NCBI GenBank assembly: GCA_007694915.1
Contig: REEV01000071.1
Coordinates: forward strand, 1-63,728
Source: Cyanobium sp. PLM2.Bin73
GTDB lineage: Bacteria > Cyanobacteriota > Cyanobacteriia > PCC-6307 > Cyanobiaceae
DNA length: 63,728 nt
Direction: 5' to 3'
Positions 1-7,957 of this stretch are shown piece by piece (positions within the stretch are counted from its first letter, which is position 1; each line of letters opens with the position of its first letter). The position numbers and the translations under genes are program-made. The notes beneath the pieces are model-generated. The model was not told the DNA's origin. It did no database searches and saw only the letters and a program-made list of their open reading frames with translations.

Positions 1-1029
1 TGGTGGCCGTGCTCGGAATCCTGAGTGGCTGCCAGAGCTTGCGGGATCTGGAGCGATTCGCCATCCGCCACCACGCCGTTCTTACCAAGGCTCTGGGGAT
101 CGAGCTCAGGCGCCCGCCATCTGATTCCTCGTTCCGCTACTTCTTCCGCCAGGTGGACGTGACGGCGCTGTGCGCTGCGATCCGTGACTGGACTATCGCC
201 CAGATCCCTCGTGGCGCAGCCGATCTCGACCAGCTGGTGTGTGATGGCAAGACCTTGAGGGGCTCGATCGTGCCCACCACCGGTGGCGGCTCGGCGTTCA
301 TTGCCCAGGTCACGCTGTACTCCGCCGCCTTGGGTGTGGCGATCAGCCAGGCCTGCTACGCCACCGGCGAAAACCACGAGCGGGCGGTACTCCGGCAGTT
401 GCTCGGCGAGCTGGATCTCGAGGGCGTTCTGATCCAGGCGGATGCGCTCCATACCCAACGCCCGGTTTTTGGCAGCTCCAGGAGCAGGGGGCCGGCTTCC
501 TCTTGACAGTGAAAGCCAACCAGAAGACGCCGCACCGCCAGATCCGCAGCCAGTTCCAGGGAAAGCGTCACATCCCTTTTTCGCAAGGGCTCACGAGATC
601 AGCCACGGCCGCAACATCGCCTGGACGCTGCGCGCCAAGCAGGCACCGGAACACATCCGCAAGGCCTGGATCGGCACCAGCTGGATCGTGGAGGTGTTTG
701 CCGTCGGCACCCGCGACGGCAAGCCGTTTCAAGCCACCCACCTATTCATCACCAGCCTGCGCACCACCCCAGAAACCCTGCTGCAACTGGTGCGCGACCG
801 CTGGAGCATTGAGGGCTGGCACTGGATTCGCGACACCCAGCTCCACGAGGACGCCCAACGCTACCGGGGGAATGGCGCCGGCGTCATGGCCACGCTGCGC
901 ACCGCCGCCTTGAACTTGTTGCGCCTGGCTGGGTTCCGGTCAATCCGGGCTGGCTTGCAGGCGGTGATGCACGACATCACGGCACTGCTGGCGATGGCTA
1001 AACGACAGCCACAACCAACCCCATGCTGA
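1..1029 (+). pseudogene. ISAs1-family transposase, three-frame relic
   Basis: This is the remains of an ISAs1-type (H-repeat-associated) DDE transposase that enters from beyond the left edge. Coding sense lies in frame 3 to about 467 (motifs QSLRDLERF, VCDGKTLRGS, IQADALHTQRP), in frame 2 from about 468 to 580 (QEQGAGFLLTVKANQKT), and in frame 1 from about 587 to 1029 (HEISHGRNIAWTLRAK, VRDRWSIEGWHWIRDTQLHED). Two single-base shifts, one near 467 and one in the T-rich stretch near 575-587, therefore break the gene. The order of motifs is that of intact family members, so this is one gene and not three. It is very unlikely to make active transposase. Confidence 0.88.
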
Positions 1030-1030
1030 A

Positions 1031-1047
1031 ACTTTGAATCAGCCCTG
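1031..1047. repeat. probable right end of the ISAs1 element
   Basis: The 17 bases following the transposase stop read, on the minus strand, as a CAGGGCTGATTC-type end, the general shape of an ISAs1 terminus. IS256-like coding homology starts immediately beyond it, which fits an ISAs1 copy inserted into that gene. The matching left end is outside the window, so it cannot be paired. Confidence 0.4.
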
Positions 1048-1171
1048 GCTTGACCATGCACGCTTCCCCTATGTCTACCTCGACGCCACCTACCTCCACG
1101 GCCGCCTGGGCCGAAACATGCAGTTGGTGTCGCGGGCGGTGGTGGTGGCGATCGGCATCAATGCCCTCGGC
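1043..1171 (+). pseudogene. IS256-family (mutator-type) transposase fragment
   Basis: About 43 codons with no start encode LDHARFPYVYLDATYLHGR and then VSRAVVVAIGINALG, the conserved stretch around the first catalytic aspartate of IS256/mutator-type transposases. The fragment is bounded on the left by the ISAs1 relic. On the right it stops exactly at base 1171, where a 19-bp repeat begins. Both the N-terminal and C-terminal parts are missing, so it is inactive. Confidence 0.8.
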
Positions 1172-1219
1172 TGTCAGATGTCAATCAGGTAGAGCGCCTT
1201 TCAACCTGATTGACATCTG
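1172..1219. repeat. left 19-bp repeat plus inverted copy (palindrome)
   Basis: Bases 1172-1190 read TGTCAGATGTCAATCAGGT. Bases 1204-1219 are the exact reverse complement of 1175-1190, giving a 16-bp stem with a 13-base loop (1191-1203). The whole of 1172-1190 is also the exact reverse complement of 12348-12366, and 1201-1219 is identical to 12345-12363. The tip begins TGT, as many transposon ends do, and abuts the truncated IS256 fragment. Confidence 0.85.
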
Positions 1220-1509
1220 GATACGGCGCAGCGGGCTTGATCATCGCCCAGGGGGCCGGGGCAACAACCTGTGGCTGGTGGCAATCACTCCAGATCACAC
1301 CTGGTCATGAATCTCCAGAAGCTTCTGGTGCTTCATTATGTCTTTGTTGTTCCGTGCTGGAAGCTCTTGATCTCCGTTGCAAGCGCTTAGAGATTCAAAA
1401 GTGGGAGCTTGAGCGATCAACTGAGCAGAGCGTGAAGATCACTCACCAGCTACCCAGCCAATCCGGTATTGCAGCCTCCTGCCCAGGGCTTACCTTCTCA
1501 CGACTATTC
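1220..1509. other. intergenic, no recognisable gene
   Basis: I see no supported gene in these 290 bases. A short open frame crosses 1300-1509 but has no recognisable motif or start signal. The stretch lies just inside the left repeat and downstream of the minus-strand FkbM gene. It is probably decayed accessory DNA. Confidence 0.5.
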
Positions 1510-3120
1510 TTAAGCGTATTCGGACGGAAATACATACAAATCCACCCATCCAAGGCTGTCATGGTTTAATGACTTGGAATAATCCACAAAAGCGAGTGCG
1601 TGGCTGGCCTCAAGTGGTCGATTGAATACCTCTTCAAGTCTGCTGTTCCAAGGTATTCTAAGGGGCGCTTCGCATACTCTGAAATTACAGCATAGCCATT
1701 CTAGTTCATCAACAGCTGAGAAGCCTTGGCTCTCCATCCAGAAGGGCGCGAATTCGCATCGCAACATCCAGTGAGCATGCTGGCTGAGCCATTCGAAGCC
1801 AGATTTGATCACGTTGATATCAAAGCCTTGTGTATCAGACTTGATAAAAACTCTTCGTCCGTCTGAAATTGATGAGAGAATCTCATTCAGGCTGATAGTA
1901 GGCACCACTATCTGTTCCCAACCATGCTGCGCGCACACCCTGTTATCTTGCGTGGATTGAGGATTGATCCCCAGCGCAGAAACGCATTGGGTGCCTTGCG
2001 ATACCGCTGCTTGAATAACAACGCTCTCCAGCTCACCAATATTCTCCTTGAGATTTCTTTTTAAGATCCCGGTCAATCTAGGATCTGGCTCAATGGCGAT
2101 CACTTTCTTGGCTCCTAACCGCTTGGCTAGCAAGCTTGCTGTATAGCCATAGTTTGCACCAATATCTACGACTATATCCGGTGACAAGCGGTGGCGGATC
2201 AGCCTCCATAGCGGGGAAACACTGTCTTCCTTATGGCCCCGTTGGCGATAATGACCCCCACCTTTATCGATCGAATAAACTCTTAGATCAATCTCGTCGA
2301 TGCTGATCGTGCTTATGCCTTCTCCAATCTTGGCAAGTCTGATCCACGGCGAAGCTGTGCTGTCTGGTTCGCACGCCCCGAACCAGGAAGGGCGTTGACC
2401 TGAATGGAAACTATCATAAAATAATTCAGTATCTGCAAGTTGCCTTAGGCCTTCTGTTGAAGGACATTTAATCGCGTCGGGAATGGTGCAATCTAGATCT
2501 CTGCTTGCTTGGGTTGGGACAAAGAAAAGGTTTAGAGGGCCATGAATATGAATCAGCCGATATCCATGCGATTCCGCCAGCTCAGCAAGGGCAAGGAGTG
2601 ATGCGCCGTAGTCTTTGTTGCGTTGATATTGATGATCAGGATTGAATGCGAGACTCGCAGAGATGTTGGCTGGTATGTGGCAGTTGTATTCACAGATTAT
2701 CAGGCTTGGCCGTCTCTTTTGCAGAATTGCCAGCATGAACCAGTAGTCCATGCCATCCACATCGATCACGCAGACTGCTGGCGCTTCTGGCACCTCACAC
2801 TCGTCAAAGATCTGATTGATATTGAGAGGGCCGACGGATTGCTTGCGAAGGATCCATTTTCGATTGTCATTCCAGGGATGGCGAACTTCATTCTGTAGGG
2901 CCTCTGAATCGATGTTCAGCAGGCTGAATCCTCGAGATGCTGCGATGCGCCCTAGGGTGGCTCCGCCAAGTGTTCTTTGGCCAAACTCGACCAGAAACTT
3001 GGATTCTGGCTGCAACTGGTCTAGCAGGTGTGAAATGATGCCATCTTCTTGCGTGCCCGGGCCACTGCAAAACCTCAACAGTGGCAGGCTTTCCAGGTTT
3101 TTCTCAATGTAGGTGTTCAT
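1510..3120 (-). CDS. two-domain FkbM-family methyltransferase
   Basis: This predicted SAM-dependent methyltransferase probably modifies a sugar or glycan. The C-terminal domain has the FkbM fold signature: VVDIGANYGYTASLL near residue 317, AIEPDP near 340 and IKSDTQGFD near 423. The N-terminal part (about residues 10-200) looks like a second, diverged methyltransferase-like domain, with TQEDGIISHLLDQL, LVEFG near 40 and VIDVDGMDYW near 117. The ATG at 3120 is chosen because it overlaps the stop of the upstream gene (ATGA), implying translational coupling; the open frame runs 20 codons further upstream. Length is 536 residues. GC content is visibly lower than in the core genes to the right. 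The substrate is unknown. Confidence 0.8.
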   Translation of the reverse strand: MNTYIEKNLESLPLLRFCSGPGTQEDGIISHLLDQLQPESKFLVEFGQRTLGGATLGRIAASRGFSLLNIDSEALQNEVRHPWNDNRKWILRKQSVGPLNINQIFDECEVPEAPAVCVIDVDGMDYWFMLAILQKRRPSLIICEYNCHIPANISASLAFNPDHQYQRNKDYGASLLALAELAESHGYRLIHIHGPLNLFFVPTQASRDLDCTIPDAIKCPSTEGLRQLADTELFYDSFHSGQRPSWFGACEPDSTASPWIRLAKIGEGISTISIDEIDLRVYSIDKGGGHYRQRGHKEDSVSPLWRLIRHRLSPDIVVDIGANYGYTASLLAKRLGAKKVIAIEPDPRLTGILKRNLKENIGELESVVIQAAVSQGTQCVSALGINPQSTQDNRVCAQHGWEQIVVPTISLNEILSSISDGRRVFIKSDTQGFDINVIKSGFEWLSQHAHWMLRCEFAPFWMESQGFSAVDELEWLCCNFRVCEAPLRIPWNSRLEEVFNRPLEASHALAFVDYSKSLNHDSLGWVDLYVFPSEYA

Positions 3121-4442
3121 AGATCTGCACCCACCTTCACCATCACTGTTCCGCGGTTGGCTTGTGATAAAAGTTGCCAACCATGCTCAAGCAACCACGG
3201 CAATGCCAGCATTCCCTTGCCTGCCCATTGGTCATTCTCGAGCCAAGTGTCATCAAGTCCAAGAACCCCACCTATAGGCATGATTCTGGTGGCGTGCTGC
3301 GCAGCTTGAAAGTGCATCTGATGGCACTCCTGGTCATTGATTTGGGCCCCATAGTTTTTGAGGTAAGACTCCTGCCTGAGATCGGAGTGGCTGGCATGCC
3401 AGAAGTCGTAGGCATCGAGATAGCAAGCCGCAATTGGGTGTTGCCATGATGCCAACTCATCCTCACCCTTGCCTGCAATCCATTGAGTGCCAAGGCCGCC
3501 ATAATCACGTTTTAGGGCTGCAATATTGTCTTGATCCAGATCGATTCCAGCAAACGGCAAACCCATCTCCTTGGCCAGCGCGAGCAGTTGGGCCGTGCTG
3601 TTCTGCCCTTCGATGATTTCTCTGCTGCAGCCCACTTCCACAACCCACGGTTTCTCTCCACCCCAGCTACCCAGCAGCTCAGGCAGGCGTTCCTTGCAGA
3701 TCCTGATGAATTCGGCATGCCCATGGGCGCCTTTGCTCCCCAGGCATTGATTGATGCAATCCAGGTGATCGAGCAGGTTTGATCGATCCACCCCCAATGG
3801 ATCCGTTGCATCCTGCTGGTTAAGGACAACCAGCCCCATGGCATCTGCCAGCAAACTCGACCAGTGTTGATGCAAGTTCACAGCCGTAGCCCAGCCTATC
3901 GAGCCAGAGCTGGCGTCTTTCCAGATGTTGCTGGTGTTGGCTGCGGCAACAAGTTCACTGCAGAGGGTGAGGCAGTGCTCTGGTTTCAAGTCGTCCTGCT
4001 CTTTGAGGAGGCGTCTGAGGCCATAGGTGCCGGCTGTGAGCCGTTGCTCCCGCATCATCTCAAGAGAGGCACCCAGCAGTTGAGCCGCAGTGAGTGCTGA
4101 GGACCGGATCAGCTTGGTGCAGGCCTGCCAGCGTTCAAAGTCTTTCGTTTTCTGCACCTCCGGCTTGATCGCGGCATACACGAGCTGATCCCACACCCCC
4201 AGCTGCCCTTGTTCCTGTAGGTGGCTGATCAGCTGCTCCACCACGCCTTTGGTGCTCACCGATGCATTGCGCAACTGGGCTCGCCACAGCCGGATCCCCT
4301 CGGCATAGTTCAGGCCCCGCTGGATCCAGTCGCCGCCGCTTTCAGGCCCTTGGGGCTCCTCAGGCCAGGCTGGCAGCTGCACCCCCAGAACGGCCAGCTG
4401 CTCGGTGAGGGTAGAGCTGGTTAGCATTGGGGCCCGCAGCAT
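3117..4442 (-). CDS. class I SAM-dependent methyltransferase-like protein
   Basis: This 441-residue protein has a long helical N-terminal part (about 1-250) and a C-terminal Rossmann-like domain. That domain shows WVVEVGCSREIIEG near residue 265, GIDLDQDNIAAL near 297, and a late GGVLGLDDTWLEN segment, consistent with a class I methyltransferase. It overlaps the FkbM gene by four bases (ATGA), so the two are probably made together and may act on the same glycan. An alternative start is Met6 at 4427. The start codon lies against a plus-strand relic beginning at 4441. I do not recognise a specific subfamily. Confidence 0.6.
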   Translation of the reverse strand: MLRAPMLTSSTLTEQLAVLGVQLPAWPEEPQGPESGGDWIQRGLNYAEGIRLWRAQLRNASVSTKGVVEQLISHLQEQGQLGVWDQLVYAAIKPEVQKTKDFERWQACTKLIRSSALTAAQLLGASLEMMREQRLTAGTYGLRRLLKEQDDLKPEHCLTLCSELVAAANTSNIWKDASSGSIGWATAVNLHQHWSSLLADAMGLVVLNQQDATDPLGVDRSNLLDHLDCINQCLGSKGAHGHAEFIRICKERLPELLGSWGGEKPWVVEVGCSREIIEGQNSTAQLLALAKEMGLPFAGIDLDQDNIAALKRDYGGLGTQWIAGKGEDELASWQHPIAACYLDAYDFWHASHSDLRQESYLKNYGAQINDQECHQMHFQAAQHATRIMPIGGVLGLDDTWLENDQWAGKGMLALPWLLEHGWQLLSQANRGTVMVKVGADL

Positions 4443-4995
4443 GGTTCAAAGCATTCTCGCAGTGGACTCTCTAGCCTTCCAGCACACTCTCACCCGCCTT
4501 GAAGACCGCTACCGCGAGCTGAGCGAGTACGGCTAGATGCGCTCTGAGGCCTGGGACGCTGAGATCAGCGAGCTGAAGCAGCAGTTAACAGCCCGCAGCA
4601 TCAGGCAGATCATGCCACCTGTGGTGGGACTGGCGGGTGTTCGCTCGCACAGCTTCATTTGCCAGCCCACGGTGGTTTTCCGCCACTCGCTTGCGGTGCT
4701 GCTTGGCGGCTTCGATCGCCACTGGCGCACCGCGTTCGACTTCGATCACTGGCTGCGCACTATCGCCTCTACCCGCCACGATAATCTCCTGCCCAGTGGC
4801 TGCACACTTATGTTCTGGAACTGCAGCTCGGCCTCTCTGCCCACCAGCGTGACCATCTTCAACGCCTGCCCCCCTCTGGACCATGGCTGGAGACCACCGA
4901 GCTTGCTCTGTTTCACCGCGACCGACTGCTCGATACCAAGCAGGAGCAAGCCTCAGGGCCGACGGCCGAGCCCCACCGTTGGCTGAAGCAAGGGG
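4441..4995 (+). pseudogene. decayed copy of the coiled-coil + GT2 gene pair
   Basis: This is a collapsed duplicate of the gene pair at 5152-6896. It opens with MVQSILAVDSLAF and then LEDRYRELSEYG, matching the start of the coiled-coil gene, before a TAG stop at 4534-4536. The same frame continues as coiled-coil (EISELKQQL). From about 4618 it turns into the middle of a GT2 enzyme: RSHSFICQPTVVFRHSL and TAFDFDHWLR match RSHCFICQPTVVFRRTL and TAFDFDYWLR in the intact gene. After about 4780 the homology moves to another frame (LELQLGLSAHQRDHL) and ends near 4995. Large internal deletions, a stop and a frameshift make it non-functional. Confidence 0.8.
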
Positions 4996-5151
4996 CAAGG
5001 GAAGCTGATTGCTGTCTCCCCTGCCTGATCAAGTGGATCATCTGCATAATTGACCAAGTGCTTCTACCAGGACCGATCAGGCACAATGGCATAATTCTGG
5101 ACGAAAAACTTTGCTAAGTTTAGGCAGCCAATGGCAGCCTATCCATAGTTA

Positions 5152-5985
5152 GTGGTAAAGTCGTTGGAAATTCATAAAGCCGTGGATTCCCTCGCCATCC
5201 AACGTAGCCTTACCATCCTCGAAGACCGCTACCGCGAGTTGCGTGAGACAGGAGAGCAGCGCTTCAAGAAGTACGAAGAAGAGCTCTCATCCATCACAGA
5301 GCAACGCGATGGCCTTCAGCACGAACTCTCATCCATCACAGAACAACGCGATGGCCTTCAGCACGAGCTCTCATCCATCACAGAGCAACGCGATGGCCTT
5401 CAGCACGAACTCTCATCCATCACAGAACAACGCGATGGCCTTCAGCACGAGCTCTCATCCATCACAGAGCAACGCGATGGCCTTCAGCACGAACTCTCAT
5501 CCATCACAGACCAACGCGATGGCCTTCAGCACGAGCTCTCGGTCACCTCTGAGCAGCGCGATGCCCTCCAAACTGAACTCAATGCGACAAAAGACCAACG
5601 CGATGGCCTCCAGCACGACATCCAAGAGGCCAGGGAAGAAGGCGAACTTCTTCTTTTGCAGCTGCATCAAGTTCAAGAAGAACTTGAGCATAACTTTCTT
5701 ATGGCTCGCGATCTAGGCAACCAGCTCGACACACAATCGAGAAAGCTTTCGTGGTTACGGAGCCAACGGGAAGAACTGATGCAAGCCCTGCGTTCACAGC
5801 AGAGTCTAGTGCATAGAATTGCCGCACTAAACACACGTCTAGCCATATTCAGCAGAAGACAGTCACGCCAAAAGCCTGCAAGATCAGTTTTTTTTAGCAT
5901 TGGCCAGGGGCGCGGGAGGCCTAGAAAAGTTGCAACTAAATCACTCAAAAACAAGATTGCCGCACGCAAAACACTTAACAGTTGA
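5152..5985 (+). CDS. coiled-coil protein with 14-residue repeats
   Basis: This 277-residue, almost entirely helical protein has an N-terminal head (1-43) containing LEDRYREL. Eight tandem 14-residue repeats follow (about 44-155, type ELSSITEQRDGLQH), then a segment ELLLLQLHQVQEELEHNFL near 166, and a basic C-terminal tail. A second protein in the window (21079-21801) shares that last segment. The GTG start is chosen because it aligns with the ATG of the decayed copy at 4441. The stop overlaps the next gene's TTG start (TTGA), coupling it to a GT2 glycosyltransferase. A scaffold or partner role for the transferase is inference; no catalytic motif is seen. Confidence 0.75.
   Translation: MVKSLEIHKAVDSLAIQRSLTILEDRYRELRETGEQRFKKYEEELSSITEQRDGLQHELSSITEQRDGLQHELSSITEQRDGLQHELSSITEQRDGLQHELSSITEQRDGLQHELSSITDQRDGLQHELSVTSEQRDALQTELNATKDQRDGLQHDIQEAREEGELLLLQLHQVQEELEHNFLMARDLGNQLDTQSRKLSWLRSQREELMQALRSQQSLVHRIAALNTRLAIFSRRQSRQKPARSVFFSIGQGRGRPRKVATKSLKNKIAARKTLNS
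5281..5616 (+). repeat. eight in-frame 42-bp tandem repeats
   Basis: There are eight head-to-tail 42-base units. Units 1-6 are nearly identical and units 7-8 have diverged. Units 1, 3 and 5 use GAG at both variable glutamate positions, while units 2, 4 and 6 use GAA, with unit 6 changed to GAC at one. The real unit of recent expansion is therefore 84 bases. There are no spacers and the frame is kept throughout. Confidence 0.95.
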
Positions 5986-6896
5986 GCAAGTCTTCGCCAC
6001 CACCGAAGCCATCGGTCTCGGTCCTGATGCCCTGCTTCAACGCCCTGCCCTTCCTGGAAGCAGCAGTGCGCTCCGTTCTGGAGCAACCCGAGTGCCTGGA
6101 GTTGATCGTGGCCGATGGTGGCTCCAGCGATGGATCCCTCCAGGCCCTGGAAGCCCTGGCCAATCAGCATCCCCGTCGTCTGCGGCTGTTGCACGGCCCG
6201 GATAGCGGCCCCGCTGATGCCCTCAACCGGGCCCTGCGGCAGGCCCGTGGCACCCTGATCGGCTGGCTCAATGCCGACGACCTCTACCCACCACGGGCCA
6301 TTGGTCGAGCTGTCCAGGCCCTGGCCTGCCAGCCCAACTGGCTGATGGTGTATGGAGAAGGTGAGGAATTCGACTCGGACTCCGGCCAGCGCAGCCGCTA
6401 CCCCACCAAGCCCCCCGCCGCGGGATTGCACGGCTTCCGCTCCCACTGCTTCATCTGCCAGCCCACCGTTGTGTTCCGGCGCACCCTGGCGGCCCTGCTG
6501 GGCCCCTTCGACACCAGCTTCAAAACCGCCTTCGATTTCGACTACTGGCTGCGAGCCTTTGCCGCCTTCCCCGAGCGCATCGGCTTCATCCCCCACCTCC
6601 AGGGCCTCACCCGCCTCCATCACGCCACGATCACCAGTTCCCAGCGCCATCGAGTGGCCATCGAGGCCACCAGACTGCTGGCACGCCACTTCGGCCCCGC
6701 ACCAGCTGATCGTCTCAACGGCTACGGTCTGGAGCTCCAGCGTGGGCTGGCCGCCACGCCCCCCGGGATCGGGTTCAGGGAGCACCTGGAGAGCGTGTTT
6801 GCCGAGGCCGAACCCTGGCTCGATCCCAAGGCCCTCAGGGCCCTGCGCCAGCACTGGCTTCAGGGGCCAGAGCAGTCGGCCAGCCAACGCTGGTAG
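5982..6896 (+). CDS. family 2 glycosyltransferase
   Basis: This GT-A enzyme probably transfers a nucleotide-activated sugar during surface glycan assembly. VSVLMPCFNALPFLEAAV lies at about residues 12-29, the metal/nucleotide motif NADD near 97, and RSHCFICQPTVVFRR near 150. A family-specific helical C-terminal tail begins at YGLELQRGL near 246. The same tail is found in the GT2 half of the 7954-10431 protein and in the relic at 4441-4995. The probable start is TTG, overlapping the upstream stop by four bases. Length is 304 residues with no membrane segment. Donor and acceptor are unknown. Confidence 0.85.
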   Translation: MSKSSPPPKPSVSVLMPCFNALPFLEAAVRSVLEQPECLELIVADGGSSDGSLQALEALANQHPRRLRLLHGPDSGPADALNRALRQARGTLIGWLNADDLYPPRAIGRAVQALACQPNWLMVYGEGEEFDSDSGQRSRYPTKPPAAGLHGFRSHCFICQPTVVFRRTLAALLGPFDTSFKTAFDFDYWLRAFAAFPERIGFIPHLQGLTRLHHATITSSQRHRVAIEATRLLARHFGPAPADRLNGYGLELQRGLAATPPGIGFREHLESVFAEAEPWLDPKALRALRQHWLQGPEQSASQRW

Positions 6897-6919
6897 CGCT
6901 GACCCACCGGCCCGCATTG

Positions 6920-7957
6920 CTACTCCCGCAATTGGAGCGGGATCACGGGCTGAATATGGGGCAGCACCGCATCACTGAAATGGAATCCGATCTGGCGCAG
7001 GTAGCGGTGGGCCACCCAGTGGCCACACCAGGCAATCCAGGCGGCTTGTTCTGGATGAGCCTCGGCCCAGGCTACGGCGGTGTCCAGGTCGGAGAAGTCG
7101 GGCTCCACGGGGATGTAGTGCTTCCAGGGCTGCATCAGCCGGTAGTGATAGAGGGCCCGCTTATGGGGCGCCCGCAACACCAGGCAGCCGCGCAGATGCT
7201 TGAAGATCGTGCCCCAGGCCAGGGCGTTGCCGGGGATGTCTGGGTAATAGCGATAGTTGCCAAACGTTGATTCCTGCACCGGTGGCGCCAGGATGCCCGC
7301 GGTGTTCAGCCACTCCTTCGCGGCGCTGCTGAAGGCAGGATCCATCTGCACCACGCGGCTGATCTTGATGTTGCAAGCTTCATGGTTGCGATGGCGGAGG
7401 CTGATCTGCACGCGGGGATTGGCCTGTAGGCCCGCCACATCTTGAATCGACCCGCCCCGTTGCATTCCTGTGGTGCTGCCCCGCCAGAAGATCTGAGGCC
7501 TGCGCTTCTGCCAGCGCGCCAGAAAACGGGGGAACGCCATTGGCTTGCCGTATTTCTCCCGCTTCACTGCTGCCTGCATGGTGTAAAGATCGGGGATCAG
7601 GGCTGTCCAGTCCTGGCTATCCATTGATGGCATCCCCGCCTGGCCGCCATCGCACATCGAGAGGTTGAGGCTGTAGTCGCACCGGATGCGCTGATGCAGC
7701 TTCAGTAGCCATGGCAGCCAGGCGCGCAAGCATTGCTGCACCCGGATGGATTGGAGGGGGGGGAGGGTCTGAGCCATCCCCTGCGATAAGGCGATCTCCA
7801 GCTCCCGGGTTGGGCCTGCGCGCAGCGTGACGGTGACGGTGAGTCGGTGGCGGTCATCCTCGGCGGCCTTGAGACTCAGCTCAAGCCGCTGCTTCTCTGG
7901 CATGGCTGCCGCGAGCAGGGCGTGCCACTGGGGATCGATCTTCGAGGCGGTGGTCAT
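6920..7957 (-). CDS. glycosyltransferase family 90 (CAP10-like)
   Basis: This 345-residue enzyme carries the CAP10/KDELC signature. IFWRGSTTG lies near residue 154, YPDIPGNALAW near 236, and KHYIPVEPDFSDLDTAVAW follows. Family members transfer xylose or glucose onto glycans or proteins, in capsules of fungi and as protein O-glucosyltransferases in animals; bacterial members sit in polysaccharide loci. Its ATG overlaps the stop of the upstream GT2-GT4 gene (ATGA), so the pair is co-translated. It converges on the GT2 gene ending at 6896, with 23 bases between them. The actual sugar is not predictable from sequence. Confidence 0.85.
   Translation of the reverse strand: MTTASKIDPQWHALLAAAMPEKQRLELSLKAAEDDRHRLTVTVTLRAGPTRELEIALSQGMAQTLPPLQSIRVQQCLRAWLPWLLKLHQRIRCDYSLNLSMCDGGQAGMPSMDSQDWTALIPDLYTMQAAVKREKYGKPMAFPRFLARWQKRRPQIFWRGSTTGMQRGGSIQDVAGLQANPRVQISLRHRNHEACNIKISRVVQMDPAFSSAAKEWLNTAGILAPPVQESTFGNYRYYPDIPGNALAWGTIFKHLRGCLVLRAPHKRALYHYRLMQPWKHYIPVEPDFSDLDTAVAWAEAHPEQAAWIAWCGHWVAHRYLRQIGFHFSDAVLPHIQPVIPLQLRE

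Noticed and set aside
1-1029. Programmed frameshifting in the ISAs1 transposase
   Set aside because: Two shifts in different places are needed, and family members are single-frame. The relic interpretation is simpler.
5050-5095. TTGACC and CATAAT as a promoter for the 5152 gene
   Set aside because: Spacing between the boxes is far from 17 bases.
5281-5616. Possible CRISPR array (regular short repeats)
   Set aside because: The units are contiguous, in frame and without spacers, and encode a clear coiled coil.
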